A DNA stretch of 64,000 nucleotides from Melghirimyces profundicolus (GTDB lineage Bacteria; Bacillota; Bacilli; Thermoactinomycetales; DSM-45169): the NCBI RefSeq assembly GCF_003054245.1, contig NZ_QBKR01000002.1:1-64000 (forward strand). Direction: 5' to 3'. The translations under genes and the position numbers were made by a program. The notes beneath the pieces are model-generated. The model saw only the letters and a list, made by a program, of their open reading frames with translations. It had not been told where the DNA came from and did not search any database. Shown piece by piece: positions 52,726 to 61,384 of the stretch (the stretch's first letter is position 1; the number at the start of each line of letters is the position of its first letter).

Positions 52726-54028
52726 TGGCTTTCGTTCCTTTCAATTGATGAATCGCATGGATCAGGGAATCCCCCGATCCGAAAGCACCGGCTTTGGTAA
52801 CCGTCATCCGGCGGGGGTTTCCGATCAGGTTCCCGAAGGGCAATCCCGGTTCCACTTCCCCCCGAAGGGAAATCCCACGGGCCCCCAGACGGCGACAAAC
52901 GCTCTTGGCGGTGTCCCCACCGGTGAGAATCAGCTTATTCACTTCGTGGCGTTGGATCACCCGGCCGGTCAGACGGGCCAATTCCTCTGAAATACGGTTT
53001 CCTGCTTCGAGCGGGGTCATTCCCAGATCCGCCCCTGTCCGCCGCGCTCTCCGAAAGGCGTCATCCCGGGTGCTGACATGGACGATCACATCGTCACCCC
53101 TCCTCAATGCCTCCTCCATTTCCGCGGTGTAGCGGTCGAGGATTTCCGAACGGGGCCGGAGAAGCTCGGAAGGATCCACTTCCACCCCTGCAGTGCGCGG
53201 TCGGGTGAGCGCCCGTTGAATCTGAACCCGGGTTACTTCTGCCATGCTTCCCGCAACCGCCATAACGGGACCCGAAGCCACATTTTCCATCCGCGCTTCC
53301 TTCCCTGTTTCCGGTACGGAATCAAGGAGATGTTCGGCCAATCCGGCGGATCCCACCCAAAGGACAGAGTGGGAAGCTGCTTTTATCTGCCGGACAAGAA
53401 GAGCGAGGTCCAAATCCGTTCGGGCGTCAAACACCAGCCAACGGATTCCCTCCTCCCGGCAACGATCCAACACTTCCTGCCACCGGGTAGCATCGTCGCC
53501 CAAGGAACGCGGATCGATGTGAGCTGTCTTCTCTCCGGACTGCTGCCTGAGCAGCCTTACCAGGTTGGATTCTTTCACCGGGGTTTTGGGATCCCGGGCC
53601 ATTTCCGTTTCGTGCAGGGGTATTCCTTCCACATACTGAATTCCGTTTACCGTGGTGCGGCCCATTTTGGGATAAGCGGGAGCGATCACGGCAAAGTCGA
53701 ATTCAAATTGCTCCATCACTGCCTGGATTTCCACCCCGATATGACCGCGGAGAGTGGAATCCACTTTTTTATAAACCGTCCGGCACCCCTTCCCTTTCAT
53801 CCAAACCGCCGCACGGGATACGAGCGCATAAGCCGCTTCCCGGTCTTGGGTCCGGCTGTCGGTGTCAAGCACCACCACATCGCTCAGTCGATCTTCTCCT
53901 TCGGGTGCGAACAGAACCGAAACATCCAATCCCTTGGAAAGAAATCGAACCCCTGTATCCCCGGCTCCCGTCAAATCGTCCGCGATGATTCCGATGGTTG
54001 GAGAAGATTTCTTGCTGTGTCGTTGCAT
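52718..54028 (-). CDS. dtnK: Four-carbon acid sugar kinase (DUF1537, DtnK type)
   Basis: 436 residues starting at the ATG at 54028 after TAGGAGGCACAAC. The N-terminal substrate domain has IGIIADDLTGAGDTGVRF and VYKKVDSTLRGHIGVEI (motif KxDSTLRG). The C-terminal nucleotide domain has LILTGGDTAKSVCRRLGA and TKAGAFGSGDSLIHAI. DUF1537 enzymes phosphorylate D-threonate, D-erythronate and related acids with ATP. Its 3' end overlaps pdxA2. Together with the permease it forms a catabolic module delivering DHAP to glycolysis. Confidence 0.9.
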   Translation of the reverse strand: MQRHSKKSSPTIGIIADDLTGAGDTGVRFLSKGLDVSVLFAPEGEDRLSDVVVLDTDSRTQDREAAYALVSRAAVWMKGKGCRTVYKKVDSTLRGHIGVEIQAVMEQFEFDFAVIAPAYPKMGRTTVNGIQYVEGIPLHETEMARDPKTPVKESNLVRLLRQQSGEKTAHIDPRSLGDDATRWQEVLDRCREEGIRWLVFDARTDLDLALLVRQIKAASHSVLWVGSAGLAEHLLDSVPETGKEARMENVASGPVMAVAGSMAEVTRVQIQRALTRPRTAGVEVDPSELLRPRSEILDRYTAEMEEALRRGDDVIVHVSTRDDAFRRARRTGADLGMTPLEAGNRISEELARLTGRVIQRHEVNKLILTGGDTAKSVCRRLGARGISLRGEVEPGLPFGNLIGNPRRMTVTKAGAFGSGDSLIHAIHQLKGTKANV

Positions 54029-54039
54029 TGTTGTGCCTC

Positions 54040-55015
54040 CTATTCGGCGGCGTTCGTGGCTTTCTTTTTCCTCCACGGCGCTTTCACGAGAAAGGCGATA
54101 TACAGCGGCAACAGAAGGGCCGTCGTCACTGTGGATGCGGCCACTTGCACCGTGGCGAGAGCGGAAACTTTGGCAAAGGAAGCGTTGGCTGCCGCGATGG
54201 CGGCGGGTGTGGCCACCGCATTCCCCGCCGTGGATCCCTCAGCCGCCCCCACAATCGGGTTCCATCCGAAAGCCTTGAAGGTGAGATAGCCCGCCGTTCC
54301 CGTGACGAATACCGTCAGCACCTCCCAGCAGAATACCGGCCAAACCGCCTTCCACGATTTTACCGAAGTCGATTCCCATTCCCAGGGCGAAGGCGAAAAA
54401 GGGAATCAGCATGTCGCTGCCTTTTCCGAGAAATTCCCTCATATCGCTGTCCAGGTTGCCCAACACCATCCCGACCAAGATCGGCAGCAGAACGGAAACA
54501 AAAGCGGTCAGGGAAAAGAATCCTTCCACAAATCCCATGGCCCCGAAAATGCTTAGTGCAACCATCGTCAGGAAAGGACCGTCGTTCAGGGCCAACAGGG
54601 AATAGGCCGCTTTGTCTTCTTTGTTTCCGTATTGACCCACAATGGCCATGTAAAGCCCACCGTTACTGTTGGTCATGGCTGCGATCACGGCCATCGGGAC
54701 CAGTCCGAGCCACAAGCCGTCCGAACCGGCGAAAGTGTAAGCCAACAGGCCGACGGCCGCCCCCACCAACCATTTGATGAAGAGAAGCGTCCCCCCTTTG
54801 GCAAGACTGACCCCGAAACTGCGCAAATCGATTTGCGCCCCTGCACACAGCAGGAACAAGGCAATCAGTGTTCCTGCTCCATCAACGAACAAATCCTGCG
54901 TAAAATTCCCGATGCGCAGACTCCCAGGAGCGAAGGTGTTGATGATGGCGGCCAACAGCAACGGAACTACCATCATCCCCCCCGGAATCCGATCCATGGT
55001 CGCTTTGATTTTCAT
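54040..55015 (-). pseudogene. kdgT: 2-keto-3-deoxygluconate permease-like transporter, frameshifted
   Basis: Reads as a KdgT-type permease of about 325 residues over two frames. The first part (ATG 55015 after AAGGGAGAGGTTCAT) runs IPGGMMVVPLLLAAIINTFA through IVEGGLAGILLG, then leaves the frame. The second frame, from about 54321, continues VLTVFVTGTAGYLTFKAFG and EGSTAGNAVATPAAIAAAN. The shift is one extra base in CTGGGAGGTGCTG (about 54317-54329). The broken reading otherwise ends in a shadow peptide. It would import D-threonate-like acids for the kinase and dehydrogenase downstream. It could be a true mutation or a sequencing error; a GTG restart at the shift is less likely to give a working carrier. 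Confidence 0.85.
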
Positions 55016-55072
55016 ATGAACCTCTCCCTTATCTCCGGTTTCTATTGTTTCATAATGCAACGCAAAGCAAAA

Positions 55073-55121
55073 GGAAAGCGGTTTCAATTAAATAATATAC
55101 GAATGTTGTTGCTATATACAA
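55073..55121 (-). promoter_or_regulatory. Promoter and cre (CcpA) site of the D-threonate-type operon
   Basis: Minus strand -35 TTGTAT (55116-55121), 16-nt spacer, -10 TATATT (55094-55099). Immediately downstream is TGAAACCGCTTTCC (55073-55086), 12 of 14 matches to the palindromic cre consensus TGAAAGCGCTTTCA as I recall it. Binding of CcpA there would repress the operon when glucose is present. Confidence 0.7.
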
Positions 55122-55153
55122 TGGAATTTCGTTCCTTTGATTGCGGAGAAAGG

Positions 55154-56899
55154 TTATCGGTTCAGTTTGCGCCATAATGTGGTTCGGTTGATCCCCAATC
55201 GTTTTGCCGCTCTGGTCTGGTTATTTCCCTCTTCCTTCAAAACCTGGCGAATGATTCGTTGTTCAATCTCCTCCAAGGTTCCATCCAACCAACCGTTGTC
55301 TTCTGCAACATTTCGAACTTGTGATCGGGACCGCTCCCATTCCTCTTTCCCCTCCCTCAAGGGAAGGTACGGTCCTTCCAGACGGCGGACGAGGGATTCC
55401 AGGACCGATTGGAGCTGGGCGATGTTGCCGGGCCAGGAGATTTCCCGGAATTCTCTCAACAGAGCCGGTTCCAAACCGACGATCTGCTTTCCGTATTTGG
55501 TGTTCAATTCCGCCAGGAAAAGACGGCACAGATCTTCCAGATCTTCCATCCTTTCTTTCAGGGGTGGAAGGGACAGAATGGATGTGGCAGGATCAAAATA
55601 AAAGACGCCTTCTTCTTTTCCGGGAGGAAGGGTGGAAGAAAACATCAGTCGGGGGAGGTCCTTCCCTGATTTCCACTTGCGGAACAGCCGCTTTTGCAAA
55701 TCTGCGGGAAAACGGTCGGCATTTCGGAAGTAAACGCTTCCCTCCTTGCCGGCCTCCAACACTCCCGCCCGGTCCTTCTCCCCGAACAGGAGCGAAGGGG
55801 CTTCCTTGGGATCGATGCGATTGAAGTCCAGTGTGATGAAAGGACCGGAGATTCCGCTCTCTGAATGGATGGCCTGAGCAAACGTCTCTTTTCCGGTTCC
55901 CGCCTCCCCCAAAATCCAGACAGGAGATACCGTGCGGCTGATCTTCCTCCCCTTTTTTACCGCCTCCCGGATCTTTCGGCTGTGGCCAGTGATCCGGGCG
56001 AACCGAGCCAATTTCCGGTATCGGATATCCATGCCGGCGTCAGAGGAGAGGGTGGTTTCCCTTAAGACCCAGATCTTGATAGAATCTTTGACCCGGATGT
56101 CCACGGCCAGAAGGGGGCCGCCGGGGAGCCGCACCAGCTGCTGCCCCTCCGCCCCCCGGAGACGGGGCTCCCTCCGAAAGAGTGTGGAAGCGACCACCTC
56201 CGGAGAATCCGTTTCCAAGCCCAGCCACTTCCGGATTCGCGGATTGGCGTATTGTGCTTCTCCCTCACCGTCCGCCACCAAGATCCCACGATCATCCTCC
56301 TCCAGGACTGTTCGGAAAAGACGGGACCGCCGGGTATGATCCCGCACCACTCGATATGTCTGTTTTGCCTGGCGGAATGCCTCCAGAACGGCTTCTTTTC
56401 CTGATGTGATGAGAATGCCGTTGAGACCCGTTTCTTCCGCTGCTCTGACGGTAATCACGTCCCCGATCACCACCTGCACACCCTTCTCCTGTAACCGGAA
56501 CAGCAAATCCTGAACCTCTCCGGAATGTTGAAGGGTATGGCTTTGGATGTTCAATCCAAGGAGATCCCGGATGGTGATGGCACCTTCGACGATGTTGGGA
56601 AAACCCACAATGGCGGCTTCTCCCCTGTAGTCCCGGATCAGGGTCAACACCCGCAACATGTCATAACCTGATATCGGAATGTCGATCACCGGCAGCGACA
56701 CCGATTCCCGAATCAAGCGGGCCGTACCTCCCCGGCTGATGATCAGGTCGTAGCCTTCTTTTGAAGCTTGCCGGGCCCGTTCCAATCCCTCTTCCAGATC
56801 TCCCACTTCTACAAACAGATCGATCGACGGTTCCTGGTCTCCCAGTTCCAACATCAGTTTCTTCAGCCCCGGGTAAGGTGCGATTCCCAATACTTTCAA
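55154..56899 (-). CDS. PrpR-N/PAS/AAA+/Fis-type transcriptional regulator, AAA+ degenerate
   Basis: 581 residues from TTG 56899 (CGGAG 8 nt upstream), giving the family start MKVLGIAPYPGLKKL. Domains: PrpR_N sensor (about 1-170; LIISRGGTARLIRE), PAS (about 200-290), an AAA+ domain with intact Walker A GEAGTGKE (about 335) and a C-terminal Fis-type helix-turn-helix (QTRAAKRLGINRTTLWRKL). The GAFTGA loop that contacts sigma-54 is missing: the region reads LLFGEKDRAGVLEAG, and the Walker B segment reads SVYFRNADRF without its acidic pair. So it probably does not activate sigma-54. It lies just upstream of the D-threonate-type operon on the same strand and probably controls it. Confidence 0.85.
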   Translation of the reverse strand: MKVLGIAPYPGLKKLMLELGDQEPSIDLFVEVGDLEEGLERARQASKEGYDLIISRGGTARLIRESVSLPVIDIPISGYDMLRVLTLIRDYRGEAAIVGFPNIVEGAITIRDLLGLNIQSHTLQHSGEVQDLLFRLQEKGVQVVIGDVITVRAAEETGLNGILITSGKEAVLEAFRQAKQTYRVVRDHTRRSRLFRTVLEEDDRGILVADGEGEAQYANPRIRKWLGLETDSPEVVASTLFRREPRLRGAEGQQLVRLPGGPLLAVDIRVKDSIKIWVLRETTLSSDAGMDIRYRKLARFARITGHSRKIREAVKKGRKISRTVSPVWILGEAGTGKETFAQAIHSESGISGPFITLDFNRIDPKEAPSLLFGEKDRAGVLEAGKEGSVYFRNADRFPADLQKRLFRKWKSGKDLPRLMFSSTLPPGKEEGVFYFDPATSILSLPPLKERMEDLEDLCRLFLAELNTKYGKQIVGLEPALLREFREISWPGNIAQLQSVLESLVRRLEGPYLPLREGKEEWERSRSQVRNVAEDNGWLDGTLEEIEQRIIRQVLKEEGNNQTRAAKRLGINRTTLWRKLNR

Positions 56900-57192
56900 T
56901 GGCAGCACTCCGTTCCTGTTGCAATAATCAACATAACCTTATTTTTACCACACGCCCCTTCGGTAAACAATGGGAAACGGTGACGAACTTCTTCCCTTCA
57001 GGAGCATTCCTGCAATGAAAAGAACTCGCACTTTGAAAAAGAAAAAGTACCTGCTGTAAGCTGTCAGCACACTGGGTGGTCAGGAACTGACCCCTGAATA
57101 ACAGCAGGAGGTACTCCAAATGAAAAGGGATCGGTGTCAATATCTGGTCTCAGCAACCTGAGAGGGAGTTCGATTTTCCCCCGGATGACGAT
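56900..57192. other. Intergenic region upstream of the PrpR-like regulator
   Basis: Two very short plus-strand ORFs start MKRTRTLKKKKYLL and MKRDRCQYLVSAT, the second after the strong site AGGAGGTACTCCAA. Both are under 15 codons and no gene continues from them. Nothing else definite was seen. Confidence 0.3.
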
Positions 57193-57237
57193 AAAAAACC
57201 GCCGCCTGTGTGATGAGCACAGGCTGGCGGTTTTTTC
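57193..57237 (-). terminator. Terminator of the acyl-CoA synthetase gene
   Basis: AAAAAACCGCC and GGCGGTTTTTT flank an inner CCTGTG/CACAGG stem (works in both directions), 14 nt past the stop. Confidence 0.85.
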
Positions 57238-57250
57238 TGCCGAAGAACGG

Positions 57251-58777
57251 TTACCGGGTGACTTTCGCAAACTCCTCCCGCAACAATCGCTTCAGGATCT
57301 TGCCGGAAGCGTTGCGGGGGAGGTCCTTGACAAAGTGGACCGCTTTGGGGACCTTGAAGGAAGCGAGGCGCTCTTTGGCATATTCGATCAGTTCCGCTTC
57401 CTCCACATGCTCCCCTTCTTTCAACACGACGATGGCCGTCACCGCTTCGATCCATTTGGGATCCGGCGTGGAGATCACCGCCACTTCCTGAACGGCGGGA
57501 TGGGTGTAGATGGCGTCTTCCACATCCCGGGATGCCACCAGCACCCCGCCGGTGTTGATCACGTCTTTCTTTCGGTCCACGATGTAGATGTAACCCTTCT
57601 CATCCACCCGGGCGAGGTCCCCCGAGTGGAACCAGCCCCCCGAAAAAGCCGCTTCCGACTCCTTCGGTTTGTCCCAATACCCCTGGCAGAGTTGAGGGGA
57701 ACGGTAGAGGATCTCCCCCATTTCACCGGGTCCCACATCCCGCATGCGGTCATCCACCACCCGCATCTCCACGAACATCACCGGTCTGCCCGCCGAATCG
57801 GGGCGCTCCCCGTGCTCCTCCGGCCGCAGCACGGTGGCGAGCGGTCCGATCTCCGATTGGCCGAAGCAGTTGTAGAACCCCAGTTCCGGGGCCGCCTCCC
57901 GCAGTTTCTCCAGGACCGGGACCGGCATGATGGAAGCCCCGTAGTATCCTTTTTGAAGGGAATCGAGGCGGAAATCCGGATGGTTGATCAGGGCGATCCA
58001 GAAGGTCGGCGGAGCGAAAAAACTGTTGATGCCCTCTTCCTTCAGCACCTTCAGCACGTTGGCCGGATCGGGGGCTTCCAGGAGCCGGTTGGTGGCGCCC
58101 AGCATCAGATAAGGCATCAGGAAAACGTGCATCTGGGCTGAATGGTACAACGGAAGGGCGTGGAGCGGGGCATCCCCTTCGTGGAAATCCAAGGCCTGAA
58201 TGGAGCCGATGTACTCGTGGATCAGGGCCCGGTGGGTCATCATCGCCCCTTTGGGAGCGGAAGTGGTCCCGGAAGTGTACAGGAGCTGCACCAAGTCGGT
58301 ATCTTCCAACTCCACCGCCGGCGGTTCCGCCGCCCCTTTTTCGGCCATCCGTAACACGTCCAGGCTCTCCCCTTCCCGGATCGTGCCGAAAACTTCCACC
58401 TCCCCCCCGTCCTTCACCGCTTCCGCATCACTCATCAGGTCCGGGTCGCAGAAGAGCGCCCGGCTCCCGGACTGTCGAAGGATGTAGGCCAGTTCCTCCC
58501 CCTTCAGGGCGTAATTGACGGGGACATGGACCAGTCCCGCTTTGGCCGCTGCCAGCCAGAGAAGCACAAACCCGTCGGAGTTGCGCCCGTAAGCCGCCAC
58601 CCGATCCCCTTTTTTCAGCTCCAGCTTCAACAATGCCCGGGCCAGCCGATCCGTGGCTTCGTCCAATTCCCGGTATGTCCAACGGCGGTCCTCAAAGATC
58701 AGGGCTGCTTGTTCGGGCTTCCGTTCCGCGCTTCTTCGAAGGACATCCCCGATCGTATTTCTCCACACCGGCTCCAT
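57251..58777 (-). CDS. Fatty acyl-CoA synthetase (AMP-binding family)
   Basis: 508 residues. Activates a carboxylic acid to acyl-AMP and then acyl-CoA in the cytosol. AMP-binding P-loop is LLYTSGTTSAPKGAMMTH (about 165-182), then YNCFGQSEIGPLATVL, GWFHSGDLARVDEKGYIYIV with the hinge Asp/Arg in VDRKKDVINTGG, and the catalytic Lys in LPRNASGKILKRLLR. ATG after AGGGGAGTGAGAGG. Chain length not determinable. A promoter and a palindromic operator lie upstream. Confidence 0.93.
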   Translation of the reverse strand: MEPVWRNTIGDVLRRSAERKPEQAALIFEDRRWTYRELDEATDRLARALLKLELKKGDRVAAYGRNSDGFVLLWLAAAKAGLVHVPVNYALKGEELAYILRQSGSRALFCDPDLMSDAEAVKDGGEVEVFGTIREGESLDVLRMAEKGAAEPPAVELEDTDLVQLLYTSGTTSAPKGAMMTHRALIHEYIGSIQALDFHEGDAPLHALPLYHSAQMHVFLMPYLMLGATNRLLEAPDPANVLKVLKEEGINSFFAPPTFWIALINHPDFRLDSLQKGYYGASIMPVPVLEKLREAAPELGFYNCFGQSEIGPLATVLRPEEHGERPDSAGRPVMFVEMRVVDDRMRDVGPGEMGEILYRSPQLCQGYWDKPKESEAAFSGGWFHSGDLARVDEKGYIYIVDRKKDVINTGGVLVASRDVEDAIYTHPAVQEVAVISTPDPKWIEAVTAIVVLKEGEHVEEAELIEYAKERLASFKVPKAVHFVKDLPRNASGKILKRLLREEFAKVTR

Positions 58778-58798
58778 CCTCTCACTCCCCTGTCATCA

Positions 58799-58846
58799 GA
58801 ATGATCATTCCAATCAAATTTTACAGACGATTGAAACCGGGTTCAA
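58799..58846 (-). promoter_or_regulatory. Promoter and palindromic operator of the acyl-CoA synthetase gene
   Basis: Minus strand -35 TTGAAC (58841-58846), 17-nt spacer, -10 TAAAAT (58818-58823). At the predicted start of transcription is the perfect palindrome GAATGATCATTC (58799-58810). Its half sites GAATGA/TCATTC equal those of the Bacillus FadR box, but without the usual 4-nt centre. Confidence 0.65.
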
Positions 58847-58873
58847 CCGAATCCGTTCCGGGTTGACCCTGGA

Positions 58874-59061
58874 AGTATTGTGAAAAAGTGAGCGGCGGCA
58901 TTCACCCGAAGCCGCTCCGAATCCTCCCGCTGCGGGCAGGGGCCAACACCCGCGGATGCAAGACAGAGAAGCTTTAGCCCCTGAACGCCCTTGCTGGCTG
59001 CCGCCGGGCAGGACAGCAAAGCCGCTGGTTCGGACGCCTCCCTTTTTTTGATCCTGACAAT
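58874..59061 (-). repeat. Dispersed repeat copy 8 (short, diverged)
   Basis: Starts AGTATTGTGAAAAAGTGAGC with CCCTGGA in front. No subrepeats. The right end is eroded to TGACAATCCAGG. It lies between the acyl-CoA synthetase promoter and the TRAP permease terminator. Confidence 0.82.
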
Positions 59062-59092
59062 CCAGGCTCCGGGCCCCGTCGGACCACGGGTG

Positions 59093-59127
59093 CAAAAAGG
59101 AGCCTCCGTTCCCGGAAGACTCCTTTG
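59093..59127 (-). terminator. Terminator of the TRAP permease gene
   Basis: Minus strand AAAGGAGTCTTCC, loop, GGAGGCTCCTTTTT, just past the stop. Confidence 0.75.
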
Positions 59128-59139
59128 CCCTGTCATGAC

Positions 59140-61287
59140 TTATGCACTGAGGGAAGCCGGCCGGTCCGGCGACTTTCGTTTCATCTGCAAGAGGTACAAA
59201 AGCCCCAGGATGACCAGGCCGATCCCATCGGTGAGCAGGTCGGGGACAATCAGGGTGAGGCCTCCCACGAAGAGGAAAATCCGCTCCCACATTCGGGTGT
59301 GGGTCCGGTAGTACCCCATCATGGCGGCGCTGACTCCCAGCATCCCGATCAGCGCGGTCACAAAGGCGAGAGGAAGCGACCACCATGTGGCTCCTTCCAG
59401 CACCAGCACCGGGTTGTACACGAAGATGTAAGGAATCAGAAAGGCGCCGATGGCCACCTTGGTGGCCGTCACCCCGGTTTTGAAAGGGTTGGATTTGGCG
59501 ATCCCGGATCCGGCGTAAGCGGCCAGGGCCACCGGAGGAGTGATGTCGGCGACGATGCCGAAATAGAAAACAAACAGGTGGGCCGCGATAACCGGGATCT
59601 CCACCCCGCCCACATCAAATTTCAACAATGCCGGGGCGGCCATGGTGGCCATGATCACGTAGTTGGCCGTGGTCGGGACCCCCATCCCCAGCAGTATGCA
59701 GGCGATCATGGTGAAGAGCATCGTCAGAAGAAGAATCCCTCCGGCCAGACTGATGATCCCTCCGGCCATCTTCAATCCGACTCCCGTCAGGGTGACCACC
59801 CCGACGATGATCCCGGCCGCACCACAAGCCACAATCACGCCCAGGGCGGTTCGGGCCCCTTCTTCCATGATGGCGAGCACATCCCGGAGGGTGACTCCGG
59901 AACCCTTTCTGAATTGGTTGAAAAGAACCGTTGCAGACAGCAGGATCAAAAGGCCTTTCACCGCGGTTCCCTGGCTGATGAAAGAAGGCATCGATCCGGG
60001 GGATGTCATCCATGCCATCAGGAGCAGCAGCGGAACCAGCATGTACCAGCGCTGTGCCAGAGCCTCACGAAAGCGGACTCCTTGAAAAACGCTGACGGTG
60101 ACCGCCATGATAATGGCGATCAATGCCGCCCGGATCGGAGACTGGCCGGAAATCAAAACCCCGATGATGGCCAACAGGGGCAACAACAGATGTCCCTGAT
60201 TCAGAAGGACGTTTTTTATTTTGGGAATCTCCCCGGCGCGCATGCCCAGGATACCGATCTTCTTCGACTCCAAGTGAACGGCGATGAAGATCCCCGCAAA
60301 ATAGAGAAGGGCCGGGACCAGGGCGGCCAGCGCGATCTGACCGTACTGAATGCCGGTGAATTCGATCATCAGAAAGGCGGCGGCCCCCATGATCGGCGGC
60401 ATCAGTTGCCCGCCGGTGGAAGCCGAGGCTTCCACCGCCGCGGCGAATTCCGGCCGGTATCCCGCTTTTTTCATCATGGGAATGGTGAAACTGCCCGACC
60501 CCACCGTGTTGGCAACGGAACTTCCGGTCACCGTTCCCTGTAAGGCGCTGGCCACGACGGCCGCCTTGGCGGGACCGCCCACCATCCGTCCCGTGATGGC
60601 GAAGGCCAGGTCATTGAAGAACCGGCTGACCCCGGTGTAACGCAGCACCACACCGAAAAAGAGAAAAAGGAAAATGAAGGTGGAGGAAATGGCGATGGGA
60701 ATTCCCAAGATCGCTTCGGAACCCAGGAACATGAAGGTGCTGATCCGCTCCACATCAAATCCCTGATGCTGGGCGAACCCGGGGATATACGGGCCGAAGT
60801 AAGCATAGAGGAGGGCGGCGGAAGCAACCGCGGTCAACGGCAAACCCACCACCCGCCGGGCTCCTTCCAAGGTCAGCAACACCCCGATGATGGCCACGGC
60901 GATATCCGTGTTGGAGTACAGGTATCGGTTGACCAATTCTTCGTAGTACAGGACATGGTAGGCCCCGGCTCCCAAGGCCAAGGCTGCCAACACCACGTCA
61001 TACCAGGGGACCCCGTTTCCGGTCTTCCCCTTTCTCCAGGGATAAAGCAAAAAAATCAGCGCCAAGGCCACTGACAGGTGGGGAGCCCGCTGCAATTGGG
61101 ACTGTAATGTGCCGAAAAAGGCGGTATACAGCTGAAAGAGCGTCAAACCGACCGCCAGAACCGTCACGATGGGTTTGAACCAGCCCAGCTTTTTTCGAAA
61201 CCTTTGCTCCCGGTCGTATTTTTCCAGTATCTTCTGCGCGTCATCATCCCCCTGCAGTCCCGGTTCCTGCCTGCTGTTTCTATTCAT
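59140..61287 (-). CDS. TRAP transporter fused permease (TAXI type, 4TM/12TM)
   Basis: 715 residues from the ATG at 61287 (GAGGAG upstream). N-terminal small-permease part (helices within about 40-170) is fused to the large DctM-like permease, with TGSSVANTVGSGSFTIPMMK, STGGQLMPPIMGAAAFLMIE and, near the C-terminal half, MGVPTTANYVIMATMAAPAL and IVADITPPVALAAYAGSGIA, the duplicated hallmark loops. Imports organic acids using a Na+ or H+ gradient with the TAXI-family binding protein encoded just upstream. Substrate unknown (often glutamate or other acids). Confidence 0.94.
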   Translation of the reverse strand: MNRNSRQEPGLQGDDDAQKILEKYDREQRFRKKLGWFKPIVTVLAVGLTLFQLYTAFFGTLQSQLQRAPHLSVALALIFLLYPWRKGKTGNGVPWYDVVLAALALGAGAYHVLYYEELVNRYLYSNTDIAVAIIGVLLTLEGARRVVGLPLTAVASAALLYAYFGPYIPGFAQHQGFDVERISTFMFLGSEAILGIPIAISSTFIFLFLFFGVVLRYTGVSRFFNDLAFAITGRMVGGPAKAAVVASALQGTVTGSSVANTVGSGSFTIPMMKKAGYRPEFAAAVEASASTGGQLMPPIMGAAAFLMIEFTGIQYGQIALAALVPALLYFAGIFIAVHLESKKIGILGMRAGEIPKIKNVLLNQGHLLLPLLAIIGVLISGQSPIRAALIAIIMAVTVSVFQGVRFREALAQRWYMLVPLLLLMAWMTSPGSMPSFISQGTAVKGLLILLSATVLFNQFRKGSGVTLRDVLAIMEEGARTALGVIVACGAAGIIVGVVTLTGVGLKMAGGIISLAGGILLLTMLFTMIACILLGMGVPTTANYVIMATMAAPALLKFDVGGVEIPVIAAHLFVFYFGIVADITPPVALAAYAGSGIAKSNPFKTGVTATKVAIGAFLIPYIFVYNPVLVLEGATWWSLPLAFVTALIGMLGVSAAMMGYYRTHTRMWERIFLFVGGLTLIVPDLLTDGIGLVILGLLYLLQMKRKSPDRPASLSA

Positions 61288-61318
61288 CAAAACCAACTCC
61301 TCACCCGAACCGATTGGG

Positions 61319-61351
61319 TAAAAAAGAAGGGAGCTTCCCCAGCCCCCTTCT
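61319..61351 (-). terminator. Intra-operon attenuating terminator between binding protein and permease
   Basis: Minus strand GAAGGGGGC, loop, GCTCCCTTC then TTTTTT between the two genes. Partial read-through would yield more binding protein than permease, a common arrangement. Confidence 0.7.
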
Positions 61352-61384
61352 TCCTTTCATCTCTAAAACTTGCCTGTTTCCTGG

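Noticed and set aside
59125-60543. Long plus-strand frame opposite the TRAP permease
   Set aside because: Antisense shadow, His/Gln/Asp-rich; the permease on the other strand is unambiguous.
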